Source of the DNA: Amblyornis subalaris
Taxonomy: Eukaryota > Chordata > Aves > Passeriformes > Ptilonorhynchidae
Length of the DNA: 64,000 bases
Assembly (NCBI GenBank): GCA_018881555.1
Contig: JACAXG010000028.1
Coordinates: 2,655,143 to 2,719,142 of the forward strand
Reading direction: 5' to 3'
Positions 1 to 26,934 of the stretch are shown here, in pieces. The position numbers and the translations under genes were made by a program. Positions within the stretch are counted from its first letter, which is position 1; each line of letters begins with the position of its first letter. Below the pieces are notes generated by a model that did no database searches, had not been told where the DNA came from, and was given only the letters and a program-made list of their open reading frames with translations.

Positions 1-3000
1 CGGATGTGATCCTGTTAACATCTTGTGTCATTTCCTGGANCCACACCAGTGCAAGGACCACACATCCCGTATCCAGTGCAAATGCTCCATTGTCCCCACT
101 GTCTCACGGGACCTTGGGGCAGGTCACTGCTTCCATGGGACACTCCCGACCCCAGCATCAGCNGGAGCAAAGCCAGGCCTTGGGCTGTCCAGCTGCAGCC
201 AAGCACAGCTCAGGCCCAGGAAAGCACAGCTCAGACACAAGCTATGGCACAGACCATGATCCTTTGATTCTGATTCATCCCCACTGGGATGGTCCCACAG
301 TCCTCCTTCCCTGTCTCTGGTCCTGTGTGTCCAGCTAGGCTATGGCATTGCTCACAGCATGCAGGTGCTGGTCACACACAGGGACCCTCATGGCATGGCC
401 CCACAGTGGGCAGGGAGAGTCCATGGACACCTCACAGCCCAAGTGTGTGGATGTGGAGCAGCCAGCAGTGATGGACAAGGTACAAAATCCCAGGGAGAGC
501 CAGCCCGTGACAGTCCCAGCCCTTTTTATAGATTCTGCTCTGTGGCCTGACAGGACACATATTTTACAGCTTTATTTATTATAAAAGATCTTTAGGAAGA
601 TGAACTCTACCCAAAACCACCCCTTGGCTTTATTTCTGCCCACAGGGACTGTGTCTAACAGGGTGATGGCACTGCCAGGGCAGCAGGGCTGGTTCCAGGT
701 TTTCTGGACAAGGGGACGTTCCCAAACCTGGAGACAAACCTCCCCTATACCCACGCAGAGCCGCGGCTGGGAAACTGCAAACGCCCAACTCCATTTCTAG
801 GCAGCTGGATGCCAATCAANCCAGTGTTTATTGCAGTGCTCCTCATTTGCCTCGGGCTTATAGATGTACATTCAAAAATAAAAGCTCTGTGTATCTCAGC
901 TGGACACAGACGGGCTCGAACGANGAACGGGCCGATCCGCCGGCGATGGAGTCACCTCCCAGTCCCGAGTGTGTGGGAGCAAACAGCCGAGCTACCTGCT
1001 TGGGATCTCAGTGCATCGAGTGGGAGCCTCACGTATGAGAAACTCCAGCTCTGCTTTCAAGTATATTTGGTGTGAACCCACGTGGTTTCTCTGGCATCAC
1101 ATGCCACCACGGGGAAAAGACCCGCTGGCCCCAGAGAGCCACAGCCCTTGGGTCCGCCCCAGCCTCGGGGGAGGATGACAGGTTTGGGCAGCTGCTGGAG
1201 CATCGTGCCAGCTTGTTTTGGCTCGATGATGGGCGGGGAGAAGGCTCTGGGGAGCTCGGGCAGCTTATATTTACATGGTACCATTGGGAAAAATACAGCT
1301 TGGATCCCATGAAGTCACCCCAGCTGCACAGAGGGTCCAACAGCCGGTGGGGGTCTGGTGGGGCCGAGGAGTCTGTGATGCTCACCAGCTGCAGCAGCAG
1401 CCCATGGTGCTCCCATGCTGTCCCAGGTCCCAGGCTGCAAACCCTCTGGCCAAGGCAGCTCTTGGCCAGGAGGCTGCATCTCAGGTGGCTGCACATCCTA
1501 AATACACCCCCCCAAACCAAACCCACCACCCAGAGAAGCGCATAGTGGTTTAAACAGGAACGGAAAATTAAAAAAAGAAAGAAAAAAAGATGCTTGTGGT
1601 ATGTAAATCCCACTACCCTGCGCCAACCATGGCAACTTCGTACACTTCCCTCATCCCAAGAAACAGGGCAAGCCCGGAGTCAACACAGGCTCCATCCCTG
1701 GCCATACAGCACCCAGGGAAGGCACAGGTTCCAAAGCACCAACTCCAGAACCTCCCCCCAGGTCCTGGATACGAGGGGGTCTGGCTGCCACTGCTGAATT
1801 AGGTTATTCCTTGGTTTTGTAGCTTTAACCTCATATACTTTTGCTGATGGGGCCACACAGGAGAGGGGAGAGGCAAACCAAAGGTCAAGGCGGGCAGGGT
1901 GGCAAACCCCAGCCAAGCCCTGGCTACCACCTCTGCCTGTGGGGTTACATGTCCAAGTGGGGAATTTCACTCCTGTAGCCAGCAAGTCCTTGGGTCAGGA
2001 GGGCAGTGGGGTCCTGGACAGCGTGGGGACACACAGCNGTGGTGGCTGATGGCCTCTGTGGTGTCAGCAGTGATGCACCCGGAGCATCCCTGGGGTGGTC
2101 CAGCACCAGCTCCCACTCGGGACAGCCGGGCCGTGGCTGCCCTGTGGCAGTGCCTTAGGCAGGGAGGGGATGCCAGTCTCTCCCAGCAGCTGGGATGTCT
2201 CTCTGAGGCTGAGTGGAGGAGCAGCAGCAGCTTTCTGGTGCCAAACACGTCACTGCAGTCCAAGGCCAGACTGGTGCGGGCTCAGTGAGGCAGGAATGAC
2301 ATGGACAGGGGAGGAAGAGGCTGTGGGCAGAGCTATGCCAAAAGCATCCCTGTTGGAGCTGCCTCTTGGTCCAAACCCTCCCTTTTTGGTGCCCAGCTGC
2401 AGCTTCCCAGTAGTGCTGGCTGCTCCCAGAGCTTAGCAGCCCCAGCACAGTCCCCTGGCAGAGGTGGCTGGTACAGCTGCATGTGCTGTGACCCCCTTGC
2501 ACTGGCCAGGCACTGAACACCTCTCTGCAGGGGCCCAGAACCAGGGCAGTGGGGCTGGCAGCACGTTCCATCCCCAGACACCCAGAGCTGGGACAGTGCT
2601 GGAGCTGCAGAACAAACTGACCCTGTGATACAGCTCGTGGGCACCTCTGATGGGCTCTTGTGCTGGTTTTGGCTGGGGAAGAGTTAGNTCTTCTCACAGT
2701 GGCTTGTATGGGGCTATATTTTCTGTGAAGAAAATTAACTCTACCCTGGCCAAAATCAGCACAGCTCCCCAGCCTTTAACAGCAANATCTCCCCAACATC
2801 TTCCCTTGCANATGTTGCCATCCCTCCAGCCACCCCTCTCCCCAGATCCAGGCACTACCAGGGGAAAAGACCTTCCAAGGCAGCCCCTTGGGATGGAACT
2901 CTGCGAGGACAAAACAAAGAACACACATGATCCCTGACTGTAAAGCAGAGGGGAGGGTGGAGAGCTGGTCTGTGCCACACAGAGCACCAGACAAGGGCAG

Positions 3001-3347
3001 TGACTCGCTGAGGGTGACCTTGTCCATCAGAAACACCGNGCTGGCCTCATGGAGGGTGCAGATGCAGCACAGAGACCCCAGGAGCCAGTGGGAAATGCCC
3101 CCAGTCAGGGGGGCAGGTTGGCCCAGGTCCACAGGCACAATCCTGCTGTTGGTCCCTTGTGGCACGGCTGGGCTGGGGTCTGTTTTGCAAGTCCAGGTGA
3201 CTGTGGCGCTTCAGCTCACCCTNCTCTTCCTCTCTGCAGCAGAGACAGCATCTGTCCGTCTGTCCATCCGTGGTTCTGGCCTTCAGCAGGACTCCACGGG
3301 GACACAGGCAGGTGGCTGCAGCCCTAGGTGGCCGCAGGGGCTGGTGT
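1..3347 (-). other. NT5M 3' flank / probable 3' UTR
   Basis: No exon of a recognisable protein is seen here on either strand; the open frames lack family resemblance and look like chance. The stretch follows the NT5M stop codon on the minus strand. Minus-strand AATAAA hexamers (plus-strand tttatt) occur at 827-832, 629-634, 575-580 and 571-576, the only cluster downstream of the stop, so the NT5M 3' UTR may run to about 800 or 550. A plus-strand AATAAA at 877-882 faces them. In human the next gene would be MED9 in the NT5M orientation, but no MED9-like sequence is visible. The UTR call is inference from signal position only. Confidence 0.4.
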
Positions 3348-8319
<4,972 letters not shown>

Positions 8320-8324
8320 CGTGG

Positions 8325-8640
8325 AGGGGGGCTCGGGGCAGGGGATGGGGGCTTGGGGCAGGGGGCTCGGGGAAGGGGATGGGAGGCTCAGTGAAGTGGG
8401 CTCTGGGTCGGGGAAGGGGGCTCAGAGCAAGGGACGGGGGCTTGGGGCAGGAAATGGGGGGGTCGAGGAAGGGGATGGGGGCTTGAACAAGGGGATGGGG
8501 GGCTCGGAGAAGGGGGCTCAGGGAAAGGGATGAGGGGCTCGGGACAGGGNATGGGTGCTGGAGGAAGGGCTGGGGGGATTGAGGAAAGGGATGAGGACCC
8601 GAGGAAAAGGATGGGGGCTTGGGGCAGGGGATAGGGGNCT
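8325..8640. repeat. G-rich minisatellite directly upstream of the NT5M start codon
   Basis: Degenerate tandem array of roughly 20-30 bp units built on 'ggggcttggggcaggggat' and 'gggctcggggaaggggat', G-rich on the plus strand and therefore C-rich in the NT5M sense strand. It begins within about 10 bp of the NT5M ATG and would lie in the 5' UTR or core promoter. Many G4-G5 runs give G-quadruplex potential on the plus strand. It is open in several frames, but the encoded Pro/Ser- or Gly-rich peptides are a by-product of the repeat. Two isolated Ns fall inside it. Confidence 0.85.
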
Positions 8641-9130
8641 CTCCAAGCAAAGGGGACGCCTCTGTTTCAAGCACGCACCCCGCCGGCAGGCAGCCCTGTC
8701 AAGCGCATCCCTTCGCAGCAGGAGGAAGGAGCGGCGGGGGGGTGCAAAGGGGAGCAGAGGGGCTGCCGGGGGGCGCGGGGGGGATGCAAAGGCCCGTCCT
8801 GGCGCCCAGCGCGTCCTCCCCGTGCCCGCCCCATCCCTCCCCGGCAGCGAGCGCGGAGCGGCGGCGGCGGGAAGGGAGCGGGGGCTGCGGGGCCGGTGCC
8901 CGGCGCGGAGCTCGCCCCGACCCGGCAGTGCAAAGCCCAGTTCCTCTTCCCGGTGCCTGGCGAGCCCGGAGCGCCGGCACCGCCTTAAAGCGGCACAAGC
9001 GCCCTGCGACAGCTCCGCGCCGCCCGCCCAGCCCCGCTGCCCTTCCCTCCCTCCCGGCCTCAGTTTCCCTCGCTCTCAGTCTTNGGGATACCCAATCCCT
9101 CGCCCGCTCCCCCCCCGGCCCCATGCCCGT
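8640..9130 (-). promoter_or_regulatory. CpG-rich segment, probable NT5M promoter
   Basis: GC- and CpG-dense sequence immediately beyond the minisatellite, upstream of NT5M on the minus strand. It has GC-box-like runs and no recognisable exon. CpG-island promoters are the rule for this housekeeping gene, so the TSS is likely within or at the edge of this stretch. There is no TATA box at an obvious position. Extent and assignment are inferred from base composition and position. Confidence 0.5.
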
Positions 9131-9555
9131 CCCTGCCTGCAGCGTGGGGGCACACGTAATATGGTGATTTTTTGCATTAAATGCACCCGTTTCTTCCACT
9201 TCTCCCTCCGTGTAACAGCTCTGTCTCCACGCGTGACAGNAACCCTTAAAAGACAAGCCCTGGGCCCCAAAGAAGCACTCGCTGCACCACGAAGNGCTCA
9301 GTGTTCTGATCAGGGACCAAAGACCTGTCCAAAAAACACTGTAGGGATAAAAACTGATGAAGGGGGAGTTCTCCAAGTGGTACTGACAGGATTAGGCAAC
9401 CCGAGCTAGGAAAGAAAACATTTTGTTTGACAGCAATAGTAAGGTTCCAATATATTTAATTTTTAAAGTTCAGAATGTTTTCCAGTGGAATGTATTGTCC
9501 TTGTTTCATAGAATGGGCAAATTCGCTGTTGGGATCAGGTCACCTGGGGAAGGTC
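9130..9555. other. NT5M-COPS3 spacer, no feature seen
   Basis: Ordinary mixed-composition sequence between the CpG-rich stretch and the GGAA microsatellite. No exon, RNA gene or repeat family was recognised. Confidence 0.5.
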
Positions 9556-9645
9556 ATGGAAGGAAGGGAAGGAAGGGAAGGAAGGAAGGAAGGAAGGAAG
9601 GAAGGAAGGAAGGAAGGAAGGAAGGAAGGAAGGAAGGAAGGACGG
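9556..9645. repeat. (GGAA)n microsatellite
   Basis: Starts as GGAAGG/GAAGG interruptions, then a perfect run of the tetranucleotide AAGG for about 65 bp, ending in 'ggacggactgg'. The pure run makes it likely to be length-polymorphic. It lies about 1 kb upstream of the COPS3 start codon. Confidence 0.97.
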
Positions 9646-9819
9646 ACTGGCTGGACACGATGGTGATCTCAGCAGTGAGGCTGCGAGGGGAATGTGCGAA
9701 GTTCAAGACTGTTGTGCTTTCACTTGCACCGCAGGCATTTTGCTTCCTGCAAGGAATGGGATTTCAACACAGCTGGATGTTCCTGACTAAGCAGGGAGGA
9801 GAATACATACAAATTTATG

Positions 9820-9992
9820 GCTCCCCAGGGCAGTGGTCACGGCACCGAGCCTGACAGAGTTCAAGGAGCATTTTTGGACAACACTCTCAGGCACAGGGTG
9901 GGATTTGGGGGCTGTCCTGGGCAGGGCCAGGAGTTGAACTCGATGATCTCTGTGGGTCCCTTCCAGCTCTGGATATTTTATGATTCTGTGAT
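9820..9992 (+). mobile_element. CR1 LINE 3' fragment
   Basis: Matches the 3' end of an avian CR1 subfamily: 'gggcagtggtcacggcaccg', 'caaggagcatttttggacaa', 'gaactcgatgatctctgtgg', ending in the ATTTTATGATTCTGTGA-type 3' terminal repeat. It is 5'-truncated with no coding capacity left. Confidence 0.85.
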
Positions 9993-10292
9993 CTCCACAC
10001 AGGCTTCCATGATCTTCTTGGAGGCTGAACGACTGACACATTCCCTGCCTGCAGCAGCTCAGGAACACCTTGCTTCACTTCCCGAGGGATGGAAAATACC
10101 CTTCCATGTATATGAACCCAATTAACCTGAGGGATTCAAGTCCTATTCCCTATTCGGAACATNGCACGGAATCAGACGAGAACCACCACATTCGGTCCCC
10201 GCCAGAGGGGACAAAAGGGACTAAACCTTTTCGTGCAGTGCAGCCACTTGGGTGGGCTTCACGCCCCGCGGGCAGCGGGCAGNAACGGGCAC

Positions 10293-10415
10293 CCGTGTCG
10301 GGGAGGGCCCGGTGTCGCGGAAGGCCCCGTGTCGCGGGGGTCCCCATGTCGCGAAAGGCCGCATGTCGCGGCGGTCGCCGGTGTCGCGAAGGGCCTCATG
10401 TCGCGGAGTGCTGAC
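10293..10415. repeat. 17-bp CpG-rich tandem repeat upstream of COPS3
   Basis: Seven units marked by 'tgtcg' at 10296, 10313, 10330, 10347, 10364, 10382 and 10399, giving a strict 17-bp period with one 18-bp step. The consensus is approximately RTGTCGCGRARGGCCCC. Each unit has a TCGCG core, so CpGs recur regularly. The array ends 8 bp before the spacer leading into the CRE of the COPS3 promoter. Confidence 0.9.
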
Positions 10416-10422
10416 GCAGACA

Positions 10423-10672
10423 TGACGTCACCACCGCCCCCCCCCCCCAGCGCTGCTGAGTCACGGCCCCTCCCGCGCGCCTGACGCGGGGCCGGCGGTT
10501 GCCATAGCGACCGCACTTCTCGCGAGAGGCGGCGGAAGTGGCGCGCGGCGGCGGGCGTCGCGCGGCTCCCGCGGCGGGCNCTCATTGGCTGGCGCCGGGC
10601 GGCGGCTCCCGGCGCGCGCCGCTCCCCCCGCCCCGCCCCTCAGCGCGCGCGGCCGCGGCGCGAGCCGCCAAG
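10423..10672 (+). promoter_or_regulatory. COPS3 CpG-island promoter with clustered motifs
   Basis: TATA-less, CpG-dense sequence upstream of the COPS3 ATG. Motifs seen are: a full palindromic CRE TGACGTCA at 10423-10430; a MAF/NRF2-type TGCTGAGTCAC at 10454-10464; the palindrome TCTCGCGAGA at 10518-10527, the element bound by BANP and also linked to ZBTB33; an inverted NF-Y CCAAT box AGCCAATGA centred on 10586; and a YY1-like CCAAGATGGCG at 10668-10678 overlapping the start codon, common in short-5'UTR housekeeping genes. The motif matches are read directly; their use is inferred. Confidence 0.75.
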
Positions 10673-21371
<10,699 letters not shown>

Positions 21372-21530
21372 AATTAATGTTGCTCACCACTCCGCTTTCA
21401 AGTAAAAGCTTATGAAAGAATCACGCCTGGAATAGGGCATTGAGGAGTTCCACGAAGAGAGCAGAGAGAACTGAGCTTTGCTTTTCACCTGGACATTAAG
21501 AAAATAAAAGAACACCCTCTCAGTACTGTA
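21372..21530 (+). other. COPS3 proximal 3' UTR and candidate polyadenylation signal
   Basis: Follows the COPS3 TGA. The first AATAAA is at 21503-21508, about 130 bp after the stop, consistent with the short 3' UTR usual for this gene. Further plus-strand AATAAA hexamers at 22469-22474, 23422-23427 and 24405-24410 could serve longer isoforms. Confidence 0.5.
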
Positions 21531-24500
21531 TAATATCAGAAATATTCTCTGCAAAGAAAAAGGAAATCTCAAAAGAAACTTAAAAGTCTGTTGTGGATTT
21601 ATTTATCTTCAGATTAACATCGTTAATGCATTAAATAATCTACCTTTTGTTTTAAAGGGTTTGAATGTTGCTGTGTTTCTGTAGCAGTCCTCTTCTGCAA
21701 AAAAAAAGTGTTATTCAGGGAAGAATACAAAGTAGTGTTGGTTCACTTAGGAGATAATTACTGGTTCATTATTCTGTATTTAAAGGTGGCTCAAAGTGCA
21801 GATTTATCATATGTGTGGTGGGGGCAGAGGGGTGGAGTTCAAGCAAATCATAATGTAGAGAATTTGCATATGCCAAATATAATTGGTGCTGTCTGTTAAA
21901 TGAGGAAATAAGAACTGTTCTTCCCAAAAGGGTGAGGATGTCAACGTGTCCTTGTAAGGAAGTTTGCTGCAAAGTAGGAATCATATATGGAAACCGTACA
22001 TGACAGCTGCTTATTATTTTAAGTTTCTGGTACAAAATATCTGCTAATATTATTTGCTCTTAGATGAAATTTATTAGACCTAAACAAAAGGATATTTGGA
22101 AAACGTTGGTGTTCTGGAGGATTTTAGATAGGAAGTTGTTTACACTGAAAGAAATTTAAATGTTTGTTCCTGTACAACTGGCATGAAGGTATTCAACAGG
22201 CTGATAGTTTCTTTGGTGGAAACCAGTATTTCTGCATGGGACATAAATAGATAAATAGAATTCTATACTGCTCTCAAAATGCAGGATTTTATTTGGAGAT
22301 AACAGGCTGGAATGGTACCTGGTTTTTAATTTACTGTTTTAAACTTTAAAACTTTGTTATTGGATTCTTTAAAGTGCTTCACCCCTTGAATCAACAGGCT
22401 GTTTAATTTCCTGTAGTTCTCGTGTATCTGAAGATTCTCACGGTTCAAACACTTTCCTGTCAGGCAGAAATAAACCTGTCACCAAGTCAGAATATGAGAA
22501 GCTCAGCAACCACTGCTTCCTGCTGAAACACCTCACCAGGAGCTGCTGGCTTCTGCTACCCTGCCAGCTTGTTTCCAGAAGCACAAGTGGGAGCTGAGCA
22601 TTTCTGGCTCTTGCTCTGTGAAGTTTGTGTGTCTTGAGGTCACCTGTGGTTGAAAATATTCCATTTGTGCTTCCAGTGCTGATACAGAAGTGTTGGGGTT
22701 TTCACTTAAAACCAGTGTCCCAAGTCTAGCAGAGCCTCTGTGACAGTGAGGTCGTGCTTTCTGGTGAAGACAGGTGTCCCAGGTTGTGGTGGTGAAGGAT
22801 GTTTCTAAAGCAGTTTAGTATCAAACACAGCAGAGGTCTGTGGTGTGAGCAGCTCATCACTTCCTGCCAGAGAGGCTTCCATGGAGACAACTTTTACTCC
22901 TGATCTTTAAGTAAATTCTTGTTTTTTTCATAACTTGCCTTACCAGTCTTGTAACTAAAGAGATTGATGATTTTGAAGGGTTTCATCCTAATTAATATTG
23001 CAGTGATTTCAATGCTGAACATACACCATTTTCCTCTCTGGTCCCAGGGAAGTGTTAAATGAGGAGAAAGTGATGCTGTGGCTGGAGCCCAAAGCAGGGT
23101 GGTTGTTACAACCACGTGCGGCACTCACAGAAGGGACTGTGCAAACAAGTGACCCCAAACCCTACCCATCTGGAAGTGTGCCTGGCTGCCCTCTCCTTGC
23201 CAAGGGCTCACTTGCCAGAGGAGAATGTATGCAGGATGCTGTCATGGAGTTAGAAAAAAACCAGGAATGTCCACTTTTACACCACTAGTTCAATTAGTGA
23301 GCGTGGATTTGCCTGCTGAGAGCTGCAGGATGGCTTTCCAGTTGTGGAATTGGAAGCAAACTACTCTATGCAGCTGGAAAATAGCTCTACATTTTTCTTT
23401 ATTCTTGCTTAAAGTAGATAAAATAAATCCACGTTCACATCAAAAGGATGGCAAAAATAGCTGTGTAATAGTTTCAAGTGATATATTCCATTATAGATCT
23501 GATTTTAAAGAGGGCAGATGCTTTTAAAGTTAGACAACTGCTGAGGTTCCTTTTCTGGCATGGATAGTTGTGCTGTTAATGTCTGATTTCTGTTAAAAAT
23601 TCAAAGTCAGGTCCCACCTGTAGAATCAGTAGATAAAGCATTCACCGAAAGTGCTCCAGGGAAGGGCTTTTAAGTCCTACTTTGCTAAACACACAGGGTC
23701 TGGCATCTGCATGTCTTGAGATAGCGCTGAAAGTAAGTCAGATTTTTAATGAAGCAGCTCCTTCGAGTCTTGGAAGTAATTGCATGGGCTGTGGTCAGCT
23801 GAGAGGCTTCGAGAACACTTGAGCTTTCTGGTTTTAATTTGTATTTACTGCAGGGAAGGACTTTTGCTCAAATCTAAGAACACTGCGTGCTGTGCTGCTC
23901 CCAGCTTGGACTCTCAGAGGTCCCGTGGCTGTTTCTTCTCATCGTGCATGGTCACAAGATCTGTCCAGGGAATACTGAGTGCATGCTTTGATATCTGACT
24001 CCGGTTTTGATGCATTTTAATTAGCAAAGACAAAAAATGCACTTCTGAAGGCAGCGTCAGATGTGCAACTGCAGTTCATAGCCACAGGAGGGGTCTCTAG
24101 GCCAGTTACTGTGAGATTTTGAAATGTTTCTAAGAAGAAATGGTTCGAAGCTGTTCGTGTTCAACCCCTCCTCCTATTTTTGTGCCATCAGAAGCCCCAG
24201 TCTGTGACCTCTGCTGAGCCATCGCTCCACCACGTAACTCCAGCTGCCTCCCTCTCCACAACTTCCCTCTCTGTCCCACAGCACAGCCCCAGCCCGGTGT
24301 TTGTGTTGTCATAGGCGCTCTGTATAACCTAGGAAATGTTCTCCGTGTGGCCATCCTGGCCTGGGAGGTTAGTCCTGAGAAGTTGTTTAAATGTACTATT
24401 GGAAAATAAAGATAACAAACGAGTCGTTCTTAGTTTGTCTTAAATGACATTGTAGGTCTTTTGTATCTGGGTTTTCCTTAGTTTTTTGCGGGGGGCTCTN

Positions 24501-25380
24501 GTCACTTTTCAGGGTGTGATTCTGGCTGCCTGGGGGGGCTGCTGGTTGCCTGCCGTGTATGGCAGTGCCCTCTTTTCTGGAGGTGTTCAAGCTCTGCTGG
24601 TGGCTTCTCGGGGCTCTCCTGAGAGATTCCAAGTAGAAACAGTCATTCTTTTGTGTGTCTTCCTTGGGAAGTGCTGCTGCAGGTCCTTGTCTGAGATGGG
24701 CTATGGGATTTTGGATGGAACACTTTTATTCTCTCTGAGCAACCTGGTCTAGTGAAGGTGTCCCTGCTCATGGCAGGGTGTTGGAATGGGATGGTCCATA
24801 AGGTCCTTCCAGCTCAAACCATTCTGGGATTCATGTCTGTGCTCTGTATTTCCCTAATAATCCATNTTGCTGACCATCTGAATATTGGTTTTATCAGAGA
24901 CATAATTATTAGTCCATGTGTGGCTGCTTGGATCCAGAGGTGTGTCTTGTAGTGGTATCAGCAGTAGCTGCTCTTTCTTGGGACTTAATACAAGTTTTAC
25001 CCAGTGGAACGATCTATGCTGTTATCTTCTTGAAAACCTACTACTTTTGTTTAGATTCAAGTATTTAAAAGGGGCAACTCCAGTGGGAAGGAGGGAATCC
25101 AGTACTTTTACTATTTTGAAACCCGGTGGAATTTGGTTTATCTTTCCACCATAGATTCCTAGAGGTAAAGTCTTTGATACTTGAACTTGATACCCTGAAG
25201 AGAAATTGGAGTNGTTTAATGGAAGTGAAGAGCCTGAACAGGTTTAACTTGGGCGTCTGCTCCCTNCCCTACCTGGGCTGTACCTGTGTAAACACCTCCA
25301 CAGACCTGCTTTATAAATTGGAAAAAGACAATACTTGGAAGCCTTCGTCTGCTATAACCTTACATTCTAAGCAGTTTCAG
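21531..25380. other. COPS3-FLCN spacer
   Basis: AT-rich to average sequence with scattered short open frames and no recognisable exon or RNA gene. It contains one CR1 tail (24737-24835) and the additional polyadenylation hexamers listed for COPS3. No N occurs between 19047 and 24499. Confidence 0.5.
24737..24835 (+). mobile_element. CR1 LINE 3' terminus
   Basis: Shows 'gagcaacctggtctagtgaa', 'ggtgtccctgctcatggcag', 'ttggaatgggatggtc' and 'ccattctgggattcatg'. A roughly 100-bp tail fragment between COPS3 and FLCN. Confidence 0.92.
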
Positions 25381-26340
25381 GAATTAAAACACACGGCGGG
25401 GGTTGAGTCTCCAGGGGAGAAGTCGCGCCCAGGCTGCGGAGAACACGGCACCGCCCTGGGCGGGGGAGTCCCGGGAGGGGGAAAGGGGTCCTGCGGCAGC
25501 CGGTGGCAAAGCTCGTTAACGCGGCGGCCACCGGCCCCATCCCCGCGGCGTCCCCCCGGTCCCGGTCCAGGTCCCGGCTNCCTCGGGGGCTCCGCCCGCG
25601 ACCACCTCGGGTCTCCTCCCGAGCCCGCCGGTCACGTGAGCCGCCGCGCGGCCCGCACCACCCCAGGAGGGGAGCGGGGCCCGCTCCCGGTGCGGCACCC
25701 GCGGCTCGCAGGCGGCGGCTCGTCCCCTCTCGTGTCCACGGTGGTCGGACACCTCTGTTCCCGCTCTGCGGTGGGACAGCGGGCAGGGGGTAGAGCGCGA
25801 GGAGAGGAGGAGCCTTCCAGACCTTCTCATCTTCCCCCTTCTTTGAGGTAATGGCTCCGTCCGCCCCCCGTGGACAGGGCGGCCCTGGGCCGAGCCACTG
25901 CCGCAGCCGGGGGGGTGACGAGTCCCCGGGAGGGCAGCGGGAAGGCCCGGCTCGGTCCCGCGGTACGAATGGTCTCCTCATTCCTCTCTTCCGCCTTCTT
26001 CTCCATCTCTTTGCTCCTCCGTGGCGGCGGCAGGTCGTTGGGCGGGAAGTTGTCTGCCCGTGTGCCCCCCCCCAGCGGGCGGTGGGGGTGGTACGGCCGG
26101 TGGGTCAGTAGGTGTCAGGCGCCCGCGGACACGGGCCGGGCCGGGGGAGCCGCGGTGAGCGGGGGGTCCGGGCACGGGGAAGCGGGGCGGGGCCGGGCCG
26201 GGAGTGACCGGGCAGGGGGCCCGGCAGGACAGGCCGGCTCGGGTCCGGCAGGGCCTGAGGCGTTTGGGTCCGCGGGCGCTCAGCAGGGCCGGCCCGTTCC
26301 GGCCTGAGGCTCCGGGCACGGGGGTCTGGTCTTTCAGTCC
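25380..26340 (+). promoter_or_regulatory. FLCN CpG island / promoter and probable non-coding first exon(s)
   Basis: A roughly 1-kb GC- and CpG-dense island between COPS3 and the first coding exon of FLCN. It contains GTCACGTGAG at 25631-25640, whose palindromic core TCACGTGA fits the CLEAR/M-box element of TFEB, TFE3 and MITF. Human FLCN has several non-coding 5' exons. Possible donors of such exons here are CGCG|gtgagc near 26154 and TTTGAG|gtaatg near 25849; neither can be confirmed by reading. The long open frames in this island on both strands are composition artefacts. Confidence 0.7.
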
Positions 26341-26344
26341 TCAG

Positions 26345-26798
26345 CCTTGATCCAGAGGAGGCCACCAGGTTATCAGAGGGATGGAGCACCTCTTCTTTGA
26401 GGAAAGGCTGGAAGAATTGGGATTGTTCAGCCTAGGAAAGAGAAGGCTTCGGTGTGATTTAATTGTGGCCTTCCAGTACCTAAAGGGAACTTGCAGGAAA
26501 GATGGGCCAAGACTATTTACGAGGGCCTGGAGTGACAGGACAAGGGGGAATGGCTTCAAACTGACAACAGGGTTAGGTGGAATATTGGGAAGAAATTGCT
26601 CCTTGTGAGGGTGGTGAGGCCCTGGCACAGATTCCCGGAGAAGCTGTGGCTGCTGCATCGTTGGAAGTGTTCAAGGCCAGGTTGGACAGGGCTTGGAGTA
26701 ACCTGGTCTAGTGGAAGGTGTCCCTGCCCATGGCAGGAGATTGGAACTGGATGATCTTTAAGGTCACTGCACAAACCATACTTTGATTCTCTGATCCT
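26345..26798 (+). mobile_element. CR1 LINE 3' fragment in the FLCN 5' intron
   Basis: About 450 bp, with 'gagggatggagcacctcttc', 'gaggaaaggctggaagaatt', 'gtggccttccagtacctaaa', 'gaggccctggcacagattcc' and a tail ending 'gattctctgatcc'. It starts immediately after the CpG island. Confidence 0.95.
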
Positions 26799-26934
26799 GT
26801 CCGTGTAAGACTGGAGGTGTCTGGGCAGAAGGGGTTGGTCCAGGCCTTTTCCACCCCCGTGGGGCCTGAGGTGTCCCAGCCCCAGCGTCCAGGATCTGGG
26901 CACAGTGGGTTGGGCTGCTTATCCTATCTGTCAC

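Noticed and set aside
1029..1613. 194-codon minus-strand frame left of NT5M
   Set aside because: No recognisable domain, no splice context and composition like surrounding non-coding DNA; also not MED9.
25126..25851. 241-codon plus-strand frame entering the FLCN CpG island
   Set aside because: Stop-poor because of GC content, Arg/Pro/Gly-rich, contains Ns, no homology; promoter sequence.
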